Of a stretch of 64,000 bases of DNA, positions 23,927 to 32,675 are shown piece by piece (position 1 is the first letter of the stretch; every line of letters begins with the position of its first letter). A program made the translations under genes and the position numbers. Source of the DNA: Actinomycetes bacterium. Lineage in GTDB: Bacteria > Actinomycetota > Acidimicrobiia > Acidimicrobiales > RAAP-2. The stretch lies in the NCBI GenBank assembly GCA_021793515.1, contig JAJYSP010000011.1, positions 1 through 64,000 on the forward strand, given 5' to 3'. The notes beneath the pieces were generated by a model that was not told the DNA's origin, did not search any database, and saw only the letters and a program-made list of their open reading frames with translations.

Positions 23927-25648
23927 GTGTCCGGAATCAGCCACTCGATTGACGGACCGTCAGCGATCGACGGGCCAGCGGGAGCCCTGCACGGTCCGAT
24001 CGAGATCGCGCCGCGCGTCTGGTGGGTCGGCAACCTGCTACCCGGGGACCAGTTTCAGTGCCACAGCTACCTCATCGAGGCGGGCGACCAGTCGGTTCTG
24101 ATCGACCCCGGGTCCGCGATCACCATCGACGGCGTGATCGAGAACGTCCGCACGATCATCGATCCCACGTCTATTCGATGGGTCGTCTGCCACCACGCCG
24201 ATCCCGACGTCTGCGCCGGTCTGCCCAAACTCGACGACCTGGTGCACCCCGACGCCCGCGTCGTCACGGAGTGGCGGGCCGCGGCGCTCCTGGTCCACTA
24301 CGGCTCGAGACTGGTGCCGTATCTCATCGAGGACAACGGCTGGGCCATCGACCTCGGCGAGGGACGACGACTCGCGTTCACGCTCGTGCCCTACCTCCAC
24401 TTCCCCGGCGCCCTCGGCTCCTATGAGACGTCGTCGAAGGTCCTGTTCACCGGCGACCTCTTCGGCGGCTTCAGCGACGCCACGTCACTGTGGGCGAGCG
24501 ACTCGTCCGTCTTTGACTCGATGCGCCGCTTCCACGAGCACTACATGCCCAGTGGCGACATCTTGCGCGCGGGACTTGACAACCTGCATCGGCGTTGGCC
24601 CGAGGCGACCATGATCGCGCCCCAACACGGCCAACTGATCCCCGCGCCACTCATGGAGGAGGTCTTCGAACGCCTGTCCAACCTCGAGTGTGGGATCTTC
24701 CTGCTCGCCGAGGACGACATCCACCTCGCCACGCTCCTCGCGGCAGCGGCCCTCGAACGGAACCTGGCCCGAGCGATCCTTTCCACGGCCTCGCTGCCCG
24801 AACTCGCCGAACGAGCGACGACGCTGCTGCGCGAGCACCTCGACGTCGAACGTATCGAGGCCTACGTCAGGAGCGACACCGAAGGACTCCTGCGTTTCGC
24901 GCCCGACGAGCACTACGCGGGCACGCCCGTGGCGTCGACCTCCCCGGACGCGGGTACGACCTTCCTCGACCTAGCGGGCGACGACCACACGCCGGCCATC
25001 CGCGTCTACCTCGTGCTGGCGAGCGGTCAATCACTGCCCCGGCAGTTCGCGCGAGCGATGGTCCAACTCAGCCAGCCGATCCAGGTCGCCCTCGTCGAGC
25101 ACCTGGCCCATCGCGACGCCGACCGGGAACGGGCCCGGATCATTGCCGAGAGCCTCACCGACCCCCTGACCGGACTCGCCAACCGCCGGGCGCTCAACGA
25201 CGATCACCTGGCCAACGACCCCAGCGCGATCCTCATGATCGACATCGACCGGTTCAAGGAGATCAACGACGAGTTCGGCCACGACGTCGGCGACGACGCG
25301 TTGGGACAGGTGGCGACCGTCATCCGCGCCAATATCCGAAGCCGCTCGGACCTCGGGGTGCGCTACGGGGGTGACGAGTTCCTCGTGGTGCTGCGCGAAG
25401 CCGACGAGACCCACGCGCTCGACGTCGCCGAGCGGATTCGCCGCCAGGTCGAGTTGATCCCGTCTGCGGGCCGATTCGCCGCCGCGATGGCGTTGAGTGT
25501 GAGCGTCGGCGTCACGCTGCACGAGAGTCACCAGGACCTCGGGCTCTCGATCGCCCACGCCGACGAGGCGCTCTATCAGTCAAAGCTCGAGGGACGAAAT
25601 CGCGTGAGCACCACGTGGGCCCCGCCCGACGCGGTGATCGCCCGATAA
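23927..25648 (+). CDS. Diiron metallo-beta-lactamase (ODP-like) domain fused to GGDEF diguanylate cyclase
   Basis: This 573-residue protein begins with a metallo-beta-lactamase fold of the flavodiiron/oxygen-binding type (residues about 25-250). Metal-ligand motifs are all present: HADPD (His90, Asp92, Asp94), YLHFPGAL (His158), FTGDLFGGF (Asp177) and PQHGQLI (His234). A middle region (about 260-395) looks GAF-like. The C-terminus is a GGDEF domain with DPLTGLANRRAL at about 412, MIDIDRFKEINDEFGHDVGDD and RYGGDEFLVVL (GGDEF at 481-485), so cyclic-di-GMP synthesis is expected. No RxxD inhibitory site is seen. No flavodoxin domain is attached, so the diiron part probably senses O2, NO or redox rather than reducing them. 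The sensing role is inference. Confidence 0.85.
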   Translation: MSGISHSIDGPSAIDGPAGALHGPIEIAPRVWWVGNLLPGDQFQCHSYLIEAGDQSVLIDPGSAITIDGVIENVRTIIDPTSIRWVVCHHADPDVCAGLPKLDDLVHPDARVVTEWRAAALLVHYGSRLVPYLIEDNGWAIDLGEGRRLAFTLVPYLHFPGALGSYETSSKVLFTGDLFGGFSDATSLWASDSSVFDSMRRFHEHYMPSGDILRAGLDNLHRRWPEATMIAPQHGQLIPAPLMEEVFERLSNLECGIFLLAEDDIHLATLLAAAALERNLARAILSTASLPELAERATTLLREHLDVERIEAYVRSDTEGLLRFAPDEHYAGTPVASTSPDAGTTFLDLAGDDHTPAIRVYLVLASGQSLPRQFARAMVQLSQPIQVALVEHLAHRDADRERARIIAESLTDPLTGLANRRALNDDHLANDPSAILMIDIDRFKEINDEFGHDVGDDALGQVATVIRANIRSRSDLGVRYGGDEFLVVLREADETHALDVAERIRRQVELIPSAGRFAAAMALSVSVGVTLHESHQDLGLSIAHADEALYQSKLEGRNRVSTTWAPPDAVIAR

Positions 25649-25658
25649 GGTACGGCCC

Positions 25659-26099
25659 ATGGGAAGCACCGGATTCACCAGCGCGGTGGCGAGTGCGCTT
25701 CGCAACTACACGAACTTCCGGGGCCTCGCTACACGCGCGCAGTACTGGTGGTTCGTACTCTTCCAGGTCATCGGCTCGATCATCTTTACGACGACCCACC
25801 TCCAGCCGCTCGGTGCGCTGTGGACCCTCGGACTACTCATCCCGTCGCTCTCGTGCGGCGTGCGACGCCACCACGACGCCGGCCGCTCGGGCTGGTGGCT
25901 GCTCACGAGCATCATCCCCGTGTGGGGACTGGTGCTCTTGCTCTACCCGAGCAAGCTCGTCAACAACCGCTTCCGCCCCGGTTCGGGCTCGCTCGACGAC
26001 GCGGTCACCACGGCCTTCACCACCTGCGCACGCTGCGGCAAGATGCCTCTGCCCGGTCAGGCCTACTGCACGGGCTGTGGCGCCCCGCTGAACTCGTGA
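25659..26099 (+). CDS. DUF805 membrane protein with C-terminal zinc ribbon
   Basis: The 146-residue protein has the DUF805 pattern: NYTNFRGLATRAQYWWFVLF, then IPSLSCGVRRHHDAGRSGWW, with three to four membrane helices (about 28-46, 50-68 and 85-105). The last 30 residues form a small zinc ribbon, CARCGKMP...YCTGCGAP, with two CxxC pairs. DUF805 function is unknown. It lies 10 bases after the GGDEF gene and its stop overlaps the start of the next gene (GTGA), so it belongs to this short operon. Confidence 0.8.
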   Translation: MGSTGFTSAVASALRNYTNFRGLATRAQYWWFVLFQVIGSIIFTTTHLQPLGALWTLGLLIPSLSCGVRRHHDAGRSGWWLLTSIIPVWGLVLLLYPSKLVNNRFRPGSGSLDDAVTTAFTTCARCGKMPLPGQAYCTGCGAPLNS

Positions 26100-26878
26100 C
26101 CAACCAGGTGACCGGGCCCACCGCGGCTGTCGCCGCTCAGTTGGGCGACACCGCGCCGACCCCAGGGCCGCTCGCCCTCGTCGGCTCGGGGGAGTACCTA
26201 CCCATCATGGCGCCCATCGAGGCCGACCTCATCGCCGGACGGTCGCCACGCTACGTGCAACTGGCGACCGCGGCCGTGCCCGACGGACCCGACATCGTCG
26301 CGCGCTGGCACGACCTCGGCGCGCGACAGGCGGCCCGCCTCGGCGTCACCCAGGTCGTCGTCCCGGTCATCGACCGCGCGAGCGCGAACGACCCGGCCAA
26401 CGCCGCGCTCGTCGAGGGTGCGGGACTCGTCTACCTCTCGGGCGGCAACCCGACCTTCCTCGCCGACACCCTGCGCGACACCGCGGTCTGGCGGGCGATC
26501 GAAGCCGCGTGGCGCGCGGGGGCCGCGCTCGCGGGTTGCAGTGCCGGGGCTATGGCACTCACCTCGTGGGTGCCCTCGATCCGCCACCCCCGCGGCGGCG
26601 GAACGGTCGGACTCGGCGTCGTGCCCCACCTGCGTGTGATCCCCCACTACGACGCTTTCCTCGCGCGCATGCCCGAGGTGGCGACGCGATTCATCCTGCC
26701 CCACGACGAGGCGATCACGCTGCTCGGCGTGGACGAGGAGACCGCCCTCGTCGGCGGCCCGACGACCTGGACGGTCCGCGGACGTCAGAGCGTGTGGCGC
26801 ATCAGTGACGGGTCGCGCGAGCAGTGGCCGGCGGGTACCGTCGTCTCGCTACCCCTCAGCCGCGCGTCGGGCCACTGA
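26096..26878 (+). CDS. Peptidase S51 / cyanophycinase-like protein
   Basis: The 260-residue protein has the S51 fold: PLALVGSGEYLPIMAPIEAD near the start, GLVYLSGGNPTFLADTLRDT, and the nucleophile elbow AALAGCSAGAMALTSW, where Ser of GCSAGA is the catalytic serine. Relatives are aspartyl dipeptidases and cyanophycinases. No cyanophycin synthetase is in the window, so the substrate is open. The GTG overlaps the DUF805 stop; the frame extends upstream only through that gene. The last 23 bases overlap the end of the convergent amidase gene. Confidence 0.8.
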   Translation: MTNQVTGPTAAVAAQLGDTAPTPGPLALVGSGEYLPIMAPIEADLIAGRSPRYVQLATAAVPDGPDIVARWHDLGARQAARLGVTQVVVPVIDRASANDPANAALVEGAGLVYLSGGNPTFLADTLRDTAVWRAIEAAWRAGAALAGCSAGAMALTSWVPSIRHPRGGGTVGLGVVPHLRVIPHYDAFLARMPEVATRFILPHDEAITLLGVDEETALVGGPTTWTVRGRQSVWRISDGSREQWPAGTVVSLPLSRASGH

Positions 26879-28322
26879 AGCTTGGGCGAATCCGCTCGAA
26901 CCCGAGGTCGACAACGGCCTCGAGTCGTGCGGCCAGCTCGAGGATCTGCCACTCCTCGTGGGGCCGTGCGATGATCGCCGCTCCGATCGGCAGACCGTGG
27001 ATAAGGCCGATGGGCACGCTCGCGATCGGCCACCCCGCGATCGCCGCCGGGGTCGTCGCCACGCTCGCCGGACCGGGGTGGCCGCCGACGACGAGGTCGC
27101 TCTTCCACGCGGGGCCGTAGGCCGGCGCGAGGAGCACGTCGACGTCTTTGAGCGCGGGACCGAGACAGACCTCGCGGGCCCACGCGAGGTTGCGCGCCCG
27201 GGCCGCGGCGTACGCGACGCCGGCGCGTCCACCCGTCGCGAGGGCCATGAGGAAGAGGTCGTGGCCGAAGTAGGGCTGCTCACGGGTGCGGTAGCGATCC
27301 TCGTAGTCCACGACCTCGGCGAGGGACCGTACCCCGTCGCCCGGTCGGTCGGCGAGGTAGGCCGACAGGTCGTCTACGAGCTCACCAAGCAGAACGTCGA
27401 GTTCGTCCTGTTGCTGTTCGGGACCGGGCTCGGGGACCTCACGCGAGGTGACGTAGACGCCGGTGGCCGCGAGTGCGGCGACGACCTCGTCGAAGCGTTC
27501 ATCGGTCGCCGGGTGCCCGGTGCGCCAGTTGGCGGCGACCGCAACGCGCGAGCGCGCGAGGTCCTGGGGCGAGGTACCCGAGAGCACGGCGAAGAGCCGG
27601 GCGACGTCGGCCACGGTGCGGCCCATCGGACCCGGGCTGTCCTGACTGGCGCTGATCGGCACCACGTGGGTGGCGGGCACGACTCCCACGGTTGGCTTCA
27701 AGCCCACCACGCCGTTTACCGAAGCCGGGCAGACGATCGAGCCGTCGGTCTCGGTGCCCACCGCGAGCGGCGCGAGTCCCGCCGCGACCGCGGCGCCCGA
27801 ACCCGAGGACGACCCACCGGCCGAACGGTCGAGCGCCCAGGGGTTGGCGACCAGCCCACCCGTCGCCGACCAGCCGCTCGTGGAGCGCGCCGAGCGGATA
27901 TTCGCCCACTGGCTGAGATTCGTGCTGCCCACGATGACCGCACCCGCGGCGCGCAGCCGCGCGACGAGGGGCGCGTCACGAGTCGGTCGACCGAGAAGCG
28001 CCGTCGAGCCCGCGGCGCCCGGGAGCCCGATCGCCTCGATGTTGTCCTTGATCACGACCGGCAACCCGTGCAGCGGCCCGAGGACGATGCCGTTCGCCCG
28101 CTGTTCGTCGCGCTCCGCGGCAATCGTGCGCGCGTGTTCATCTTGGGCGGCGATCGCATTGAGCGCCACCGGCGAATGCACGTCGTCGATCGCGTCGATG
28201 CGCTCGAGCAGCACGTCGAGCAGCGCGAGTGAGCGCAGGCTGCCGTTGACGAACTGGTCCATGAGCTCGCCCGCTGACAGGTAGGCGAGCGACGAGCTCG
28301 GTTCGTGGGGATCGGTCATCAC
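26856..28322 (-). CDS. Amidase of the amidase-signature family
   Basis: The 488-residue enzyme has the Ser-cisSer-Lys machinery of the amidase-signature family: Lys in GLPVVIKDNIEAIGLPGAAG, and the Gly/Ser loop DRSAGGSSSGSGAAVAAGLA followed by VGTETDGSIVCPASVNGVVG, which supplies both serines. VGLKPTVGVV and DSPGPMGRTVADVARLF are also typical. Length is normal. It hydrolyses an unknown amide; it lacks partners that would mark it as GatA. The gene ends inside the last 23 bases of the convergent S51 gene and follows the alkyl sulfatase gene by 18 bases. Confidence 0.88.
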   Translation of the reverse strand: MMTDPHEPSSSLAYLSAGELMDQFVNGSLRSLALLDVLLERIDAIDDVHSPVALNAIAAQDEHARTIAAERDEQRANGIVLGPLHGLPVVIKDNIEAIGLPGAAGSTALLGRPTRDAPLVARLRAAGAVIVGSTNLSQWANIRSARSTSGWSATGGLVANPWALDRSAGGSSSGSGAAVAAGLAPLAVGTETDGSIVCPASVNGVVGLKPTVGVVPATHVVPISASQDSPGPMGRTVADVARLFAVLSGTSPQDLARSRVAVAANWRTGHPATDERFDEVVAALAATGVYVTSREVPEPGPEQQQDELDVLLGELVDDLSAYLADRPGDGVRSLAEVVDYEDRYRTREQPYFGHDLFLMALATGGRAGVAYAAARARNLAWAREVCLGPALKDVDVLLAPAYGPAWKSDLVVGGHPGPASVATTPAAIAGWPIASVPIGLIHGLPIGAAIIARPHEEWQILELAARLEAVVDLGFERIRPSFSGPTRG

Positions 28323-28340
28323 AGTCCTCTCTCGATTTCC

Positions 28341-30263
28341 TTACGGCAGCACGATCTCGAACCCGAGGTCGAAGGTGTCGAGGAGTGCCGCCCACGCGTC
28401 AAGTGACGTTAACGCCCCGACCACCTCGATCGCGCCACGCGCGGCGAGTGCGCGAAGCGTCTCGGCCCCCGAGGCGAAGGCGGCGAAGGCCTCGACGGAG
28501 GTCGTGACCGAGGCGTCGACGTCGCCCGCGCACGGCCCTTGGCGCGCGTGCAGCACGCCACGGGCGAGCTCGACGCACCAGTGCTCGTCGCGGTCGACGA
28601 ATCGCACGGCGAAGCGCCAGGCGCCCATGGCGGCGCGCTCGCCGTCCACGCGCACGCCAATGAGGTCAAAGAGTTGCTCGGGGGAGAGCGCCCGCACGAT
28701 CCCTGGGGCGAGCCCCGCGCGCGCCAGTCCCGCGAGCGGCGTGCCGTTCGCGCGCAGTTCCAGGGCCCCAGTGAGGTAGAAGTCGCGCCACGGACCCGAC
28801 TCGGCCTGGTACCCGAGTTGCTCGAGTGCGTCGGCCTGCAGGAGCCGGGCGGCCTCGTGGTCGGGCTCGGCGAAGACCACGTGGTTGAGTACCTCGGCGA
28901 CCCAGCGGTAGTCGCCCTCGTGCATCGAGTGCGTCGCGCGCGCGACGACCGCGTCAGCGCCACCCATGTACTCGACGTAGCGCCGCGCCGCCTCGACCGG
29001 CGGGTGGGGCTGGAGGTGTGCGGGGTTCGCGTCGAACCAGCCGAGGTAGCGCTGGTAGACCGCCTTGGCATTGTGCGAGACCGTCCCGTAGTAGCCGCGG
29101 TTGAAGAACTCGTCGCCGAGCGCGGCGGGCAACTCGAGTCGCTCAGCGATCTCGTTCATGGTGTAGCCGTGATTCGCGAGCCGCATCGTCTGGTCGTGGA
29201 TGAAGCGGTAGGCGTCGCGTTGGCTCGCGAGGTAGGCCACCACGTCGTCGTGGCCGAAGCGGGGCCAGTGGTGGCTCGCGAAGAGCACGTCGCAGTCGTC
29301 GCTGAAGCGCTCGATCACCTCGTCGATGTACTTGCTCCACTGCAGGGCATCGCGCACCGGCGCGCCGCGCAGCGTGTAGAGGTTGTGCTGGTTCGCCGTG
29401 CAGTTCTCCGCGACGCAGAGCGCGCGACGATCGGGCAACACGATGTTCATCTCGGCGGGTGCCTCGGTCCCCGGCGTCAGGTGAAAGACGAGTCGCACCC
29501 CGTCCAAGGCGACCGACTCACCGGTGGTGGTGATCTCGCGCGTCGGCGCCACGAGCGCCGAGGTCCCCATCACCAGGCCGCGTCCGAGACCCGTGTCCAC
29601 GTGACCCTTCGCATCGCGCGCGAGCAGCACGCCGTACATGTAGCTCGCGCGACGAACCATCGCGTTGCCGGCGATCACCTGCTCACCGGCGGCCGCGTCG
29701 AGGAACCCGGCCGGTGCGAGGACCGGCACCGAGCCGGACTCGATCGCGTCGCGCTCGACCACGCCGAGCACACCCCCGTAGTGGTCGACGTGGCTGTGGG
29801 TGTAGATGACCGCGCGCACCGCGCGGGCCCCCAGGTGCTCGGTCACGAGCCCGTACGCGGCGCTCGCCGTCTCGGTGGTCGTGAGCGGGTCGATTACGAC
29901 CCAACCCGTGTCGCCAGCGATGAAGGTGATGTTCGAGAGGTCGAGGCCTCGCACCTGGTAGACGCCCTCGGTCACCTCAAAGAGACCAGCGTGACCGTTG
30001 AGTCTGGCCTGTCGCCAGAGACTGGGATTCACGGTGTCGGGCGCGTCGAGGGCCGCGGGATCGTCGACGAAGGCGTAGTCATCGAGGTCCCACACCGTGT
30101 GACCCGAAGAGGCGGTGACACGGCGTGTCGCCACGGCGGCGAGTAGACCCCGCGAGGCGCGCTCGTCGTCGGGGCTCGTGAGGCGCTCGATGTCCGCGCT
30201 CACCTGACGCTGGTGGCGCGCGGTCACCGCACTCGCCCCCTTGCGCTGCGCCGATGGTGCCAT
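28341..30263 (-). CDS. Alkyl sulfatase-type metallo-beta-lactamase (SdsA1-like)
   Basis: From the ATG at 30263, preceded by GGGAGGGG, the protein has 640 residues. The N-terminal metallo-beta-lactamase domain holds THSHVDHYGGVLGVVE (HxHxDH zinc site), ENCTANQHNLYTLRGAPVRD and HHWPRFGHDDVV, as in SdsA1/YjcS. A helical dimerisation domain follows (about 390-510), then an SCP2-like lipid-binding end (ALSPEQLFDLIGVRVDG...). These enzymes release sulfate from alkyl sulfates such as SDS. No signal peptide is seen, so it would act in the cytoplasm. The longer frame to 30455 overlaps the divergent acyl-CoA dehydrogenase and was rejected. Confidence 0.88.
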   Translation of the reverse strand: MAPSAQRKGASAVTARHQRQVSADIERLTSPDDERASRGLLAAVATRRVTASSGHTVWDLDDYAFVDDPAALDAPDTVNPSLWRQARLNGHAGLFEVTEGVYQVRGLDLSNITFIAGDTGWVVIDPLTTTETASAAYGLVTEHLGARAVRAVIYTHSHVDHYGGVLGVVERDAIESGSVPVLAPAGFLDAAAGEQVIAGNAMVRRASYMYGVLLARDAKGHVDTGLGRGLVMGTSALVAPTREITTTGESVALDGVRLVFHLTPGTEAPAEMNIVLPDRRALCVAENCTANQHNLYTLRGAPVRDALQWSKYIDEVIERFSDDCDVLFASHHWPRFGHDDVVAYLASQRDAYRFIHDQTMRLANHGYTMNEIAERLELPAALGDEFFNRGYYGTVSHNAKAVYQRYLGWFDANPAHLQPHPPVEAARRYVEYMGGADAVVARATHSMHEGDYRWVAEVLNHVVFAEPDHEAARLLQADALEQLGYQAESGPWRDFYLTGALELRANGTPLAGLARAGLAPGIVRALSPEQLFDLIGVRVDGERAAMGAWRFAVRFVDRDEHWCVELARGVLHARQGPCAGDVDASVTTSVEAFAAFASGAETLRALAARGAIEVVGALTSLDAWAALLDTFDLGFEIVLP

Positions 30264-30330
30264 ATCCCCTCCCGCTTGCACGGTAGTCGAGGCCACAATC
30301 GACCTCGGGGCTAGCGTTGGCGCGAGCGCG

Positions 30331-31512
30331 ATGACAGATGACCTCGGACCCGACCCGCTGGCGGCAATGGCGCCACCAACGCCGACCGAGGGAGATGAGT
30401 CCGACGAACGTCGCGCGCCGCTTCGGGCCTGGCTAGCCGCGCACCCCCATCCCACCGGTCGTGAGCTCGCCGCGGCCGGACTCGTCGCGCCACAGTGGCC
30501 CGAGCCCTGGGGGCGAGGCGCCGACGCGAGCTACCAACTCCTGATCGACGACGAGCTGGCCCGTGCGGGCGTCGCGCGACCCTCCAACCCGATCGGCGTC
30601 GGCTGGGCCGGACCGACGCTGCTCTACGCGGGCACCGATGACCAACGCGCGCGGTGGCTCCCGTCGCTCTTGAGCGGCGAGGAGCTGTGGTGCCAGCTCT
30701 TCAGTGAGCCCGACGCCGGAAGCGACCTCGCGTCACTGACCACGACGGCGCGGCGCGACGGCGACGAGTGGGTCGTCACGGGACAGAAGATATGGACGAG
30801 TTACGCCCACGCCGCCACCTGGGGGATCCTGCTCGCGCGCACGTCGAGCGATGGTCCGGCTCACCACTCGATCAGCTACTTCGTCTGTCCGATGCGCGCG
30901 AAGGGCGTCACGGTCCGACCCCTCGTGGACATGACTGGTCTGCACACCTTCAACCAGGTGTTCCTCGACGAGGTCCGACTCCCGGCCGACTACCTCATTG
31001 GTGAGGTGAACGACGGTTGGCGCCTCGCGAAGGTCACTCTCGGCAACGAGCGCGTGTCGTTGTCGGCCGAGGGGGCGCTCTGGGGCCGCGGGCCGACGGC
31101 CGCCCAGCTCGTCGCGATGGTGCGCGACCGGGCGATTGCTCACGACGCGGCACTCACCGACGAGTTAGTGCGTTGCTGGATCGACGGCGAGATCCTGCGC
31201 CTCCTGCGACAGCGTCTCGTCCAAGCCGCCGTCACCGGTCGCCCACCCGGTCCCGAGGCGAGCGTGCGCAAGGCGCTCGCCGACCACCACGGCCAGGTTG
31301 TCATGGCGCTCGCCCAGCGTCTGGCCGGCGCCGCGGGACTGCTCGCCGGGCGCGGACCGGGCGGTGTCGCCGGCGACGAGGGCGCGCTCTGGTCCTACGG
31401 CTGGCTCTTCTCGCCCGCGCTCACGATCGGCGGCGGCACCTCGATCGTGCAACGCACCATCATCGCCGAGCGGGTGCTGGGCCTACCCAAGGAGCCTCAG
31501 TCTTCGGCGTAG
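30331..31512 (+). CDS. Acyl-CoA dehydrogenase
   Basis: The 393-residue flavoprotein shows FAD/substrate motifs CQLFSEPDAGSDLASLTTTA and VVTGQKIWTSYAHAATWGIL, the mid-domain VFLDEVRLPADYLIGEVNDG, and the C-terminal TIGGGTSIVQRTIIAERVLG. It lacks the usual Glu of the GGTxEIxR active-site turn, having GGTSIVQR instead, as in several FadE subfamilies where the catalytic base is elsewhere. It would introduce a C2-C3 double bond in an acyl-CoA, perhaps a product of the adjacent alkyl sulfatase pathway. It is divergent from the sulfatase gene by 67 bases and overlaps the next convergent gene by 16. Confidence 0.88.
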   Translation: MTDDLGPDPLAAMAPPTPTEGDESDERRAPLRAWLAAHPHPTGRELAAAGLVAPQWPEPWGRGADASYQLLIDDELARAGVARPSNPIGVGWAGPTLLYAGTDDQRARWLPSLLSGEELWCQLFSEPDAGSDLASLTTTARRDGDEWVVTGQKIWTSYAHAATWGILLARTSSDGPAHHSISYFVCPMRAKGVTVRPLVDMTGLHTFNQVFLDEVRLPADYLIGEVNDGWRLAKVTLGNERVSLSAEGALWGRGPTAAQLVAMVRDRAIAHDAALTDELVRCWIDGEILRLLRQRLVQAAVTGRPPGPEASVRKALADHHGQVVMALAQRLAGAAGLLAGRGPGGVAGDEGALWSYGWLFSPALTIGGGTSIVQRTIIAERVLGLPKEPQSSA

Positions 31513-31886
31513 CGGGCCGTCGTCACGGCGATGGTCGTCGGCACGCTCGTCGCGAAGATCACCAGCAGGCACGAGACCACCAGCAGTGGCGCACCGCGCG
31601 TGTGGTCGCGCACGAAGGCGAACTCGATCATCCCCGCCGAAAGTACGTAGGCGAGCAGTGCCCAGCGGAACACGCGTACGAACGTGCGCCAGGCAAAGTC
31701 GCGCTGGCGAACGAGCAGCGCCCACGCCGCTGCGAGCGCGAGCACCGAGAGTACGAGCAGCGCCGTCGGCACCGCGAGCGGTGGTCGGCGCGGTGCGTAG
31801 GACGCCATCACGATCCCGCCCGCCACGACCAGCGCGAGGGCGGTCGTCGCGAGCCAGGCGACTGGCGGGAAGGGCCGTTCGCTCAC
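31497..31886 (-). CDS. Small membrane protein, unknown
   Basis: The 129-residue product has four hydrophobic segments (about 9-28, 37-58, 72-88 and 98-120) and no recognisable motif. Its start overlaps the stop of the next membrane-protein gene upstream by 4 bases, suggesting the two work together. Its 3' end overlaps the convergent acyl-CoA dehydrogenase gene by 16 bases. Confidence 0.65.
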   Translation of the reverse strand: MSERPFPPVAWLATTALALVVAGGIVMASYAPRRPPLAVPTALLVLSVLALAAAWALLVRQRDFAWRTFVRVFRWALLAYVLSAGMIEFAFVRDHTRGAPLLVVSCLLVIFATSVPTTIAVTTARYAED

Positions 31887-32497
31887 TGCGAGCCCACCCG
31901 CGTCATGATCACCAGTGTCGCGACTTGCATGGCGCCGGTGACCCCGGCTGTGTAGATGAAGCGCTTCATCAGCTGACCGATCCGCTCGGCGTCGGGCGCC
32001 GGCTTGTTCATCTCGAAGAGCACCGCGATGTTGGCGGGCTCGAGGATGCCGAGCGCGATGACGGCCATCACACCGACAACCACGAACGAGACGATCAGCC
32101 AGGCGTGATTCACGCTCGACGGCGCGAGGTTGCCCATCTGCAGCGCCACCTGGAACCCGGCGGCGAGGGTCATCATCACCACCGTCGGCATGATGAGCAC
32201 CATCTTGGGCATGAAGCGCGACGTGAACTCAACGCGCGCCGGCAACGAGAGCCGTCCAATGATGGGCCCGAGGACGAGCCCGACGAAGAGGTCGATGGCG
32301 GTCCAGAGCCCGCCGCCCACGACGTGGCAGAAGATGAGCGCCCAACGCCAGTTGCCCGCGACCGCGGCGGCCGTGAAGATGACGGCGAGTCCCACGACCG
32401 GCAGTCCGCGCAACGGCACGACCTGGATATGACGAGCGCCGAGCGGCGCTTGAACACCTTGTGCCTCGTGGACCACGGGACCCCCTTGCTGGGCCAT
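31883..32497 (-). CDS. Membrane protein, unknown (four to five helices)
   Basis: From the ATG at 32497 the product has 204 residues. Hydrophobic helices lie near 30-48, 52-75, 98-118, 130-155 and 182-200, and a loop reads FEMNKPAPDAERIGQLMKRF. The pattern with a glycine-rich VGGGLWTAIDLFVGLVLGPI is reminiscent of DUF2269-type integral membrane proteins, but I am not sure. The frame is open to 32629; the shorter start was chosen because the upstream part is not hydrophobic and approaches the divergent gene. No clear ribosome site is present at either. Confidence 0.6.
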   Translation of the reverse strand: MAQQGGPVVHEAQGVQAPLGARHIQVVPLRGLPVVGLAVIFTAAAVAGNWRWALIFCHVVGGGLWTAIDLFVGLVLGPIIGRLSLPARVEFTSRFMPKMVLIMPTVVMMTLAAGFQVALQMGNLAPSSVNHAWLIVSFVVVGVMAVIALGILEPANIAVLFEMNKPAPDAERIGQLMKRFIYTAGVTGAMQVATLVIMTRVGSQ

Positions 32498-32675
32498 CGT
32501 AGAAAAGTTGACGGCTTGACCCGTTCGCGACGCGCACGACGCGAAGAGTCCTCTCAGAATGGTGGCTTTATCCGTCGACGTGACGCCATCGGGCCTGGTT
32601 AACGCGTGCGACACCACCGACGTGGTCACTCGCGACCCGCGACACCGTTACCGTCGGTTCCGCGATACTGGGGCC

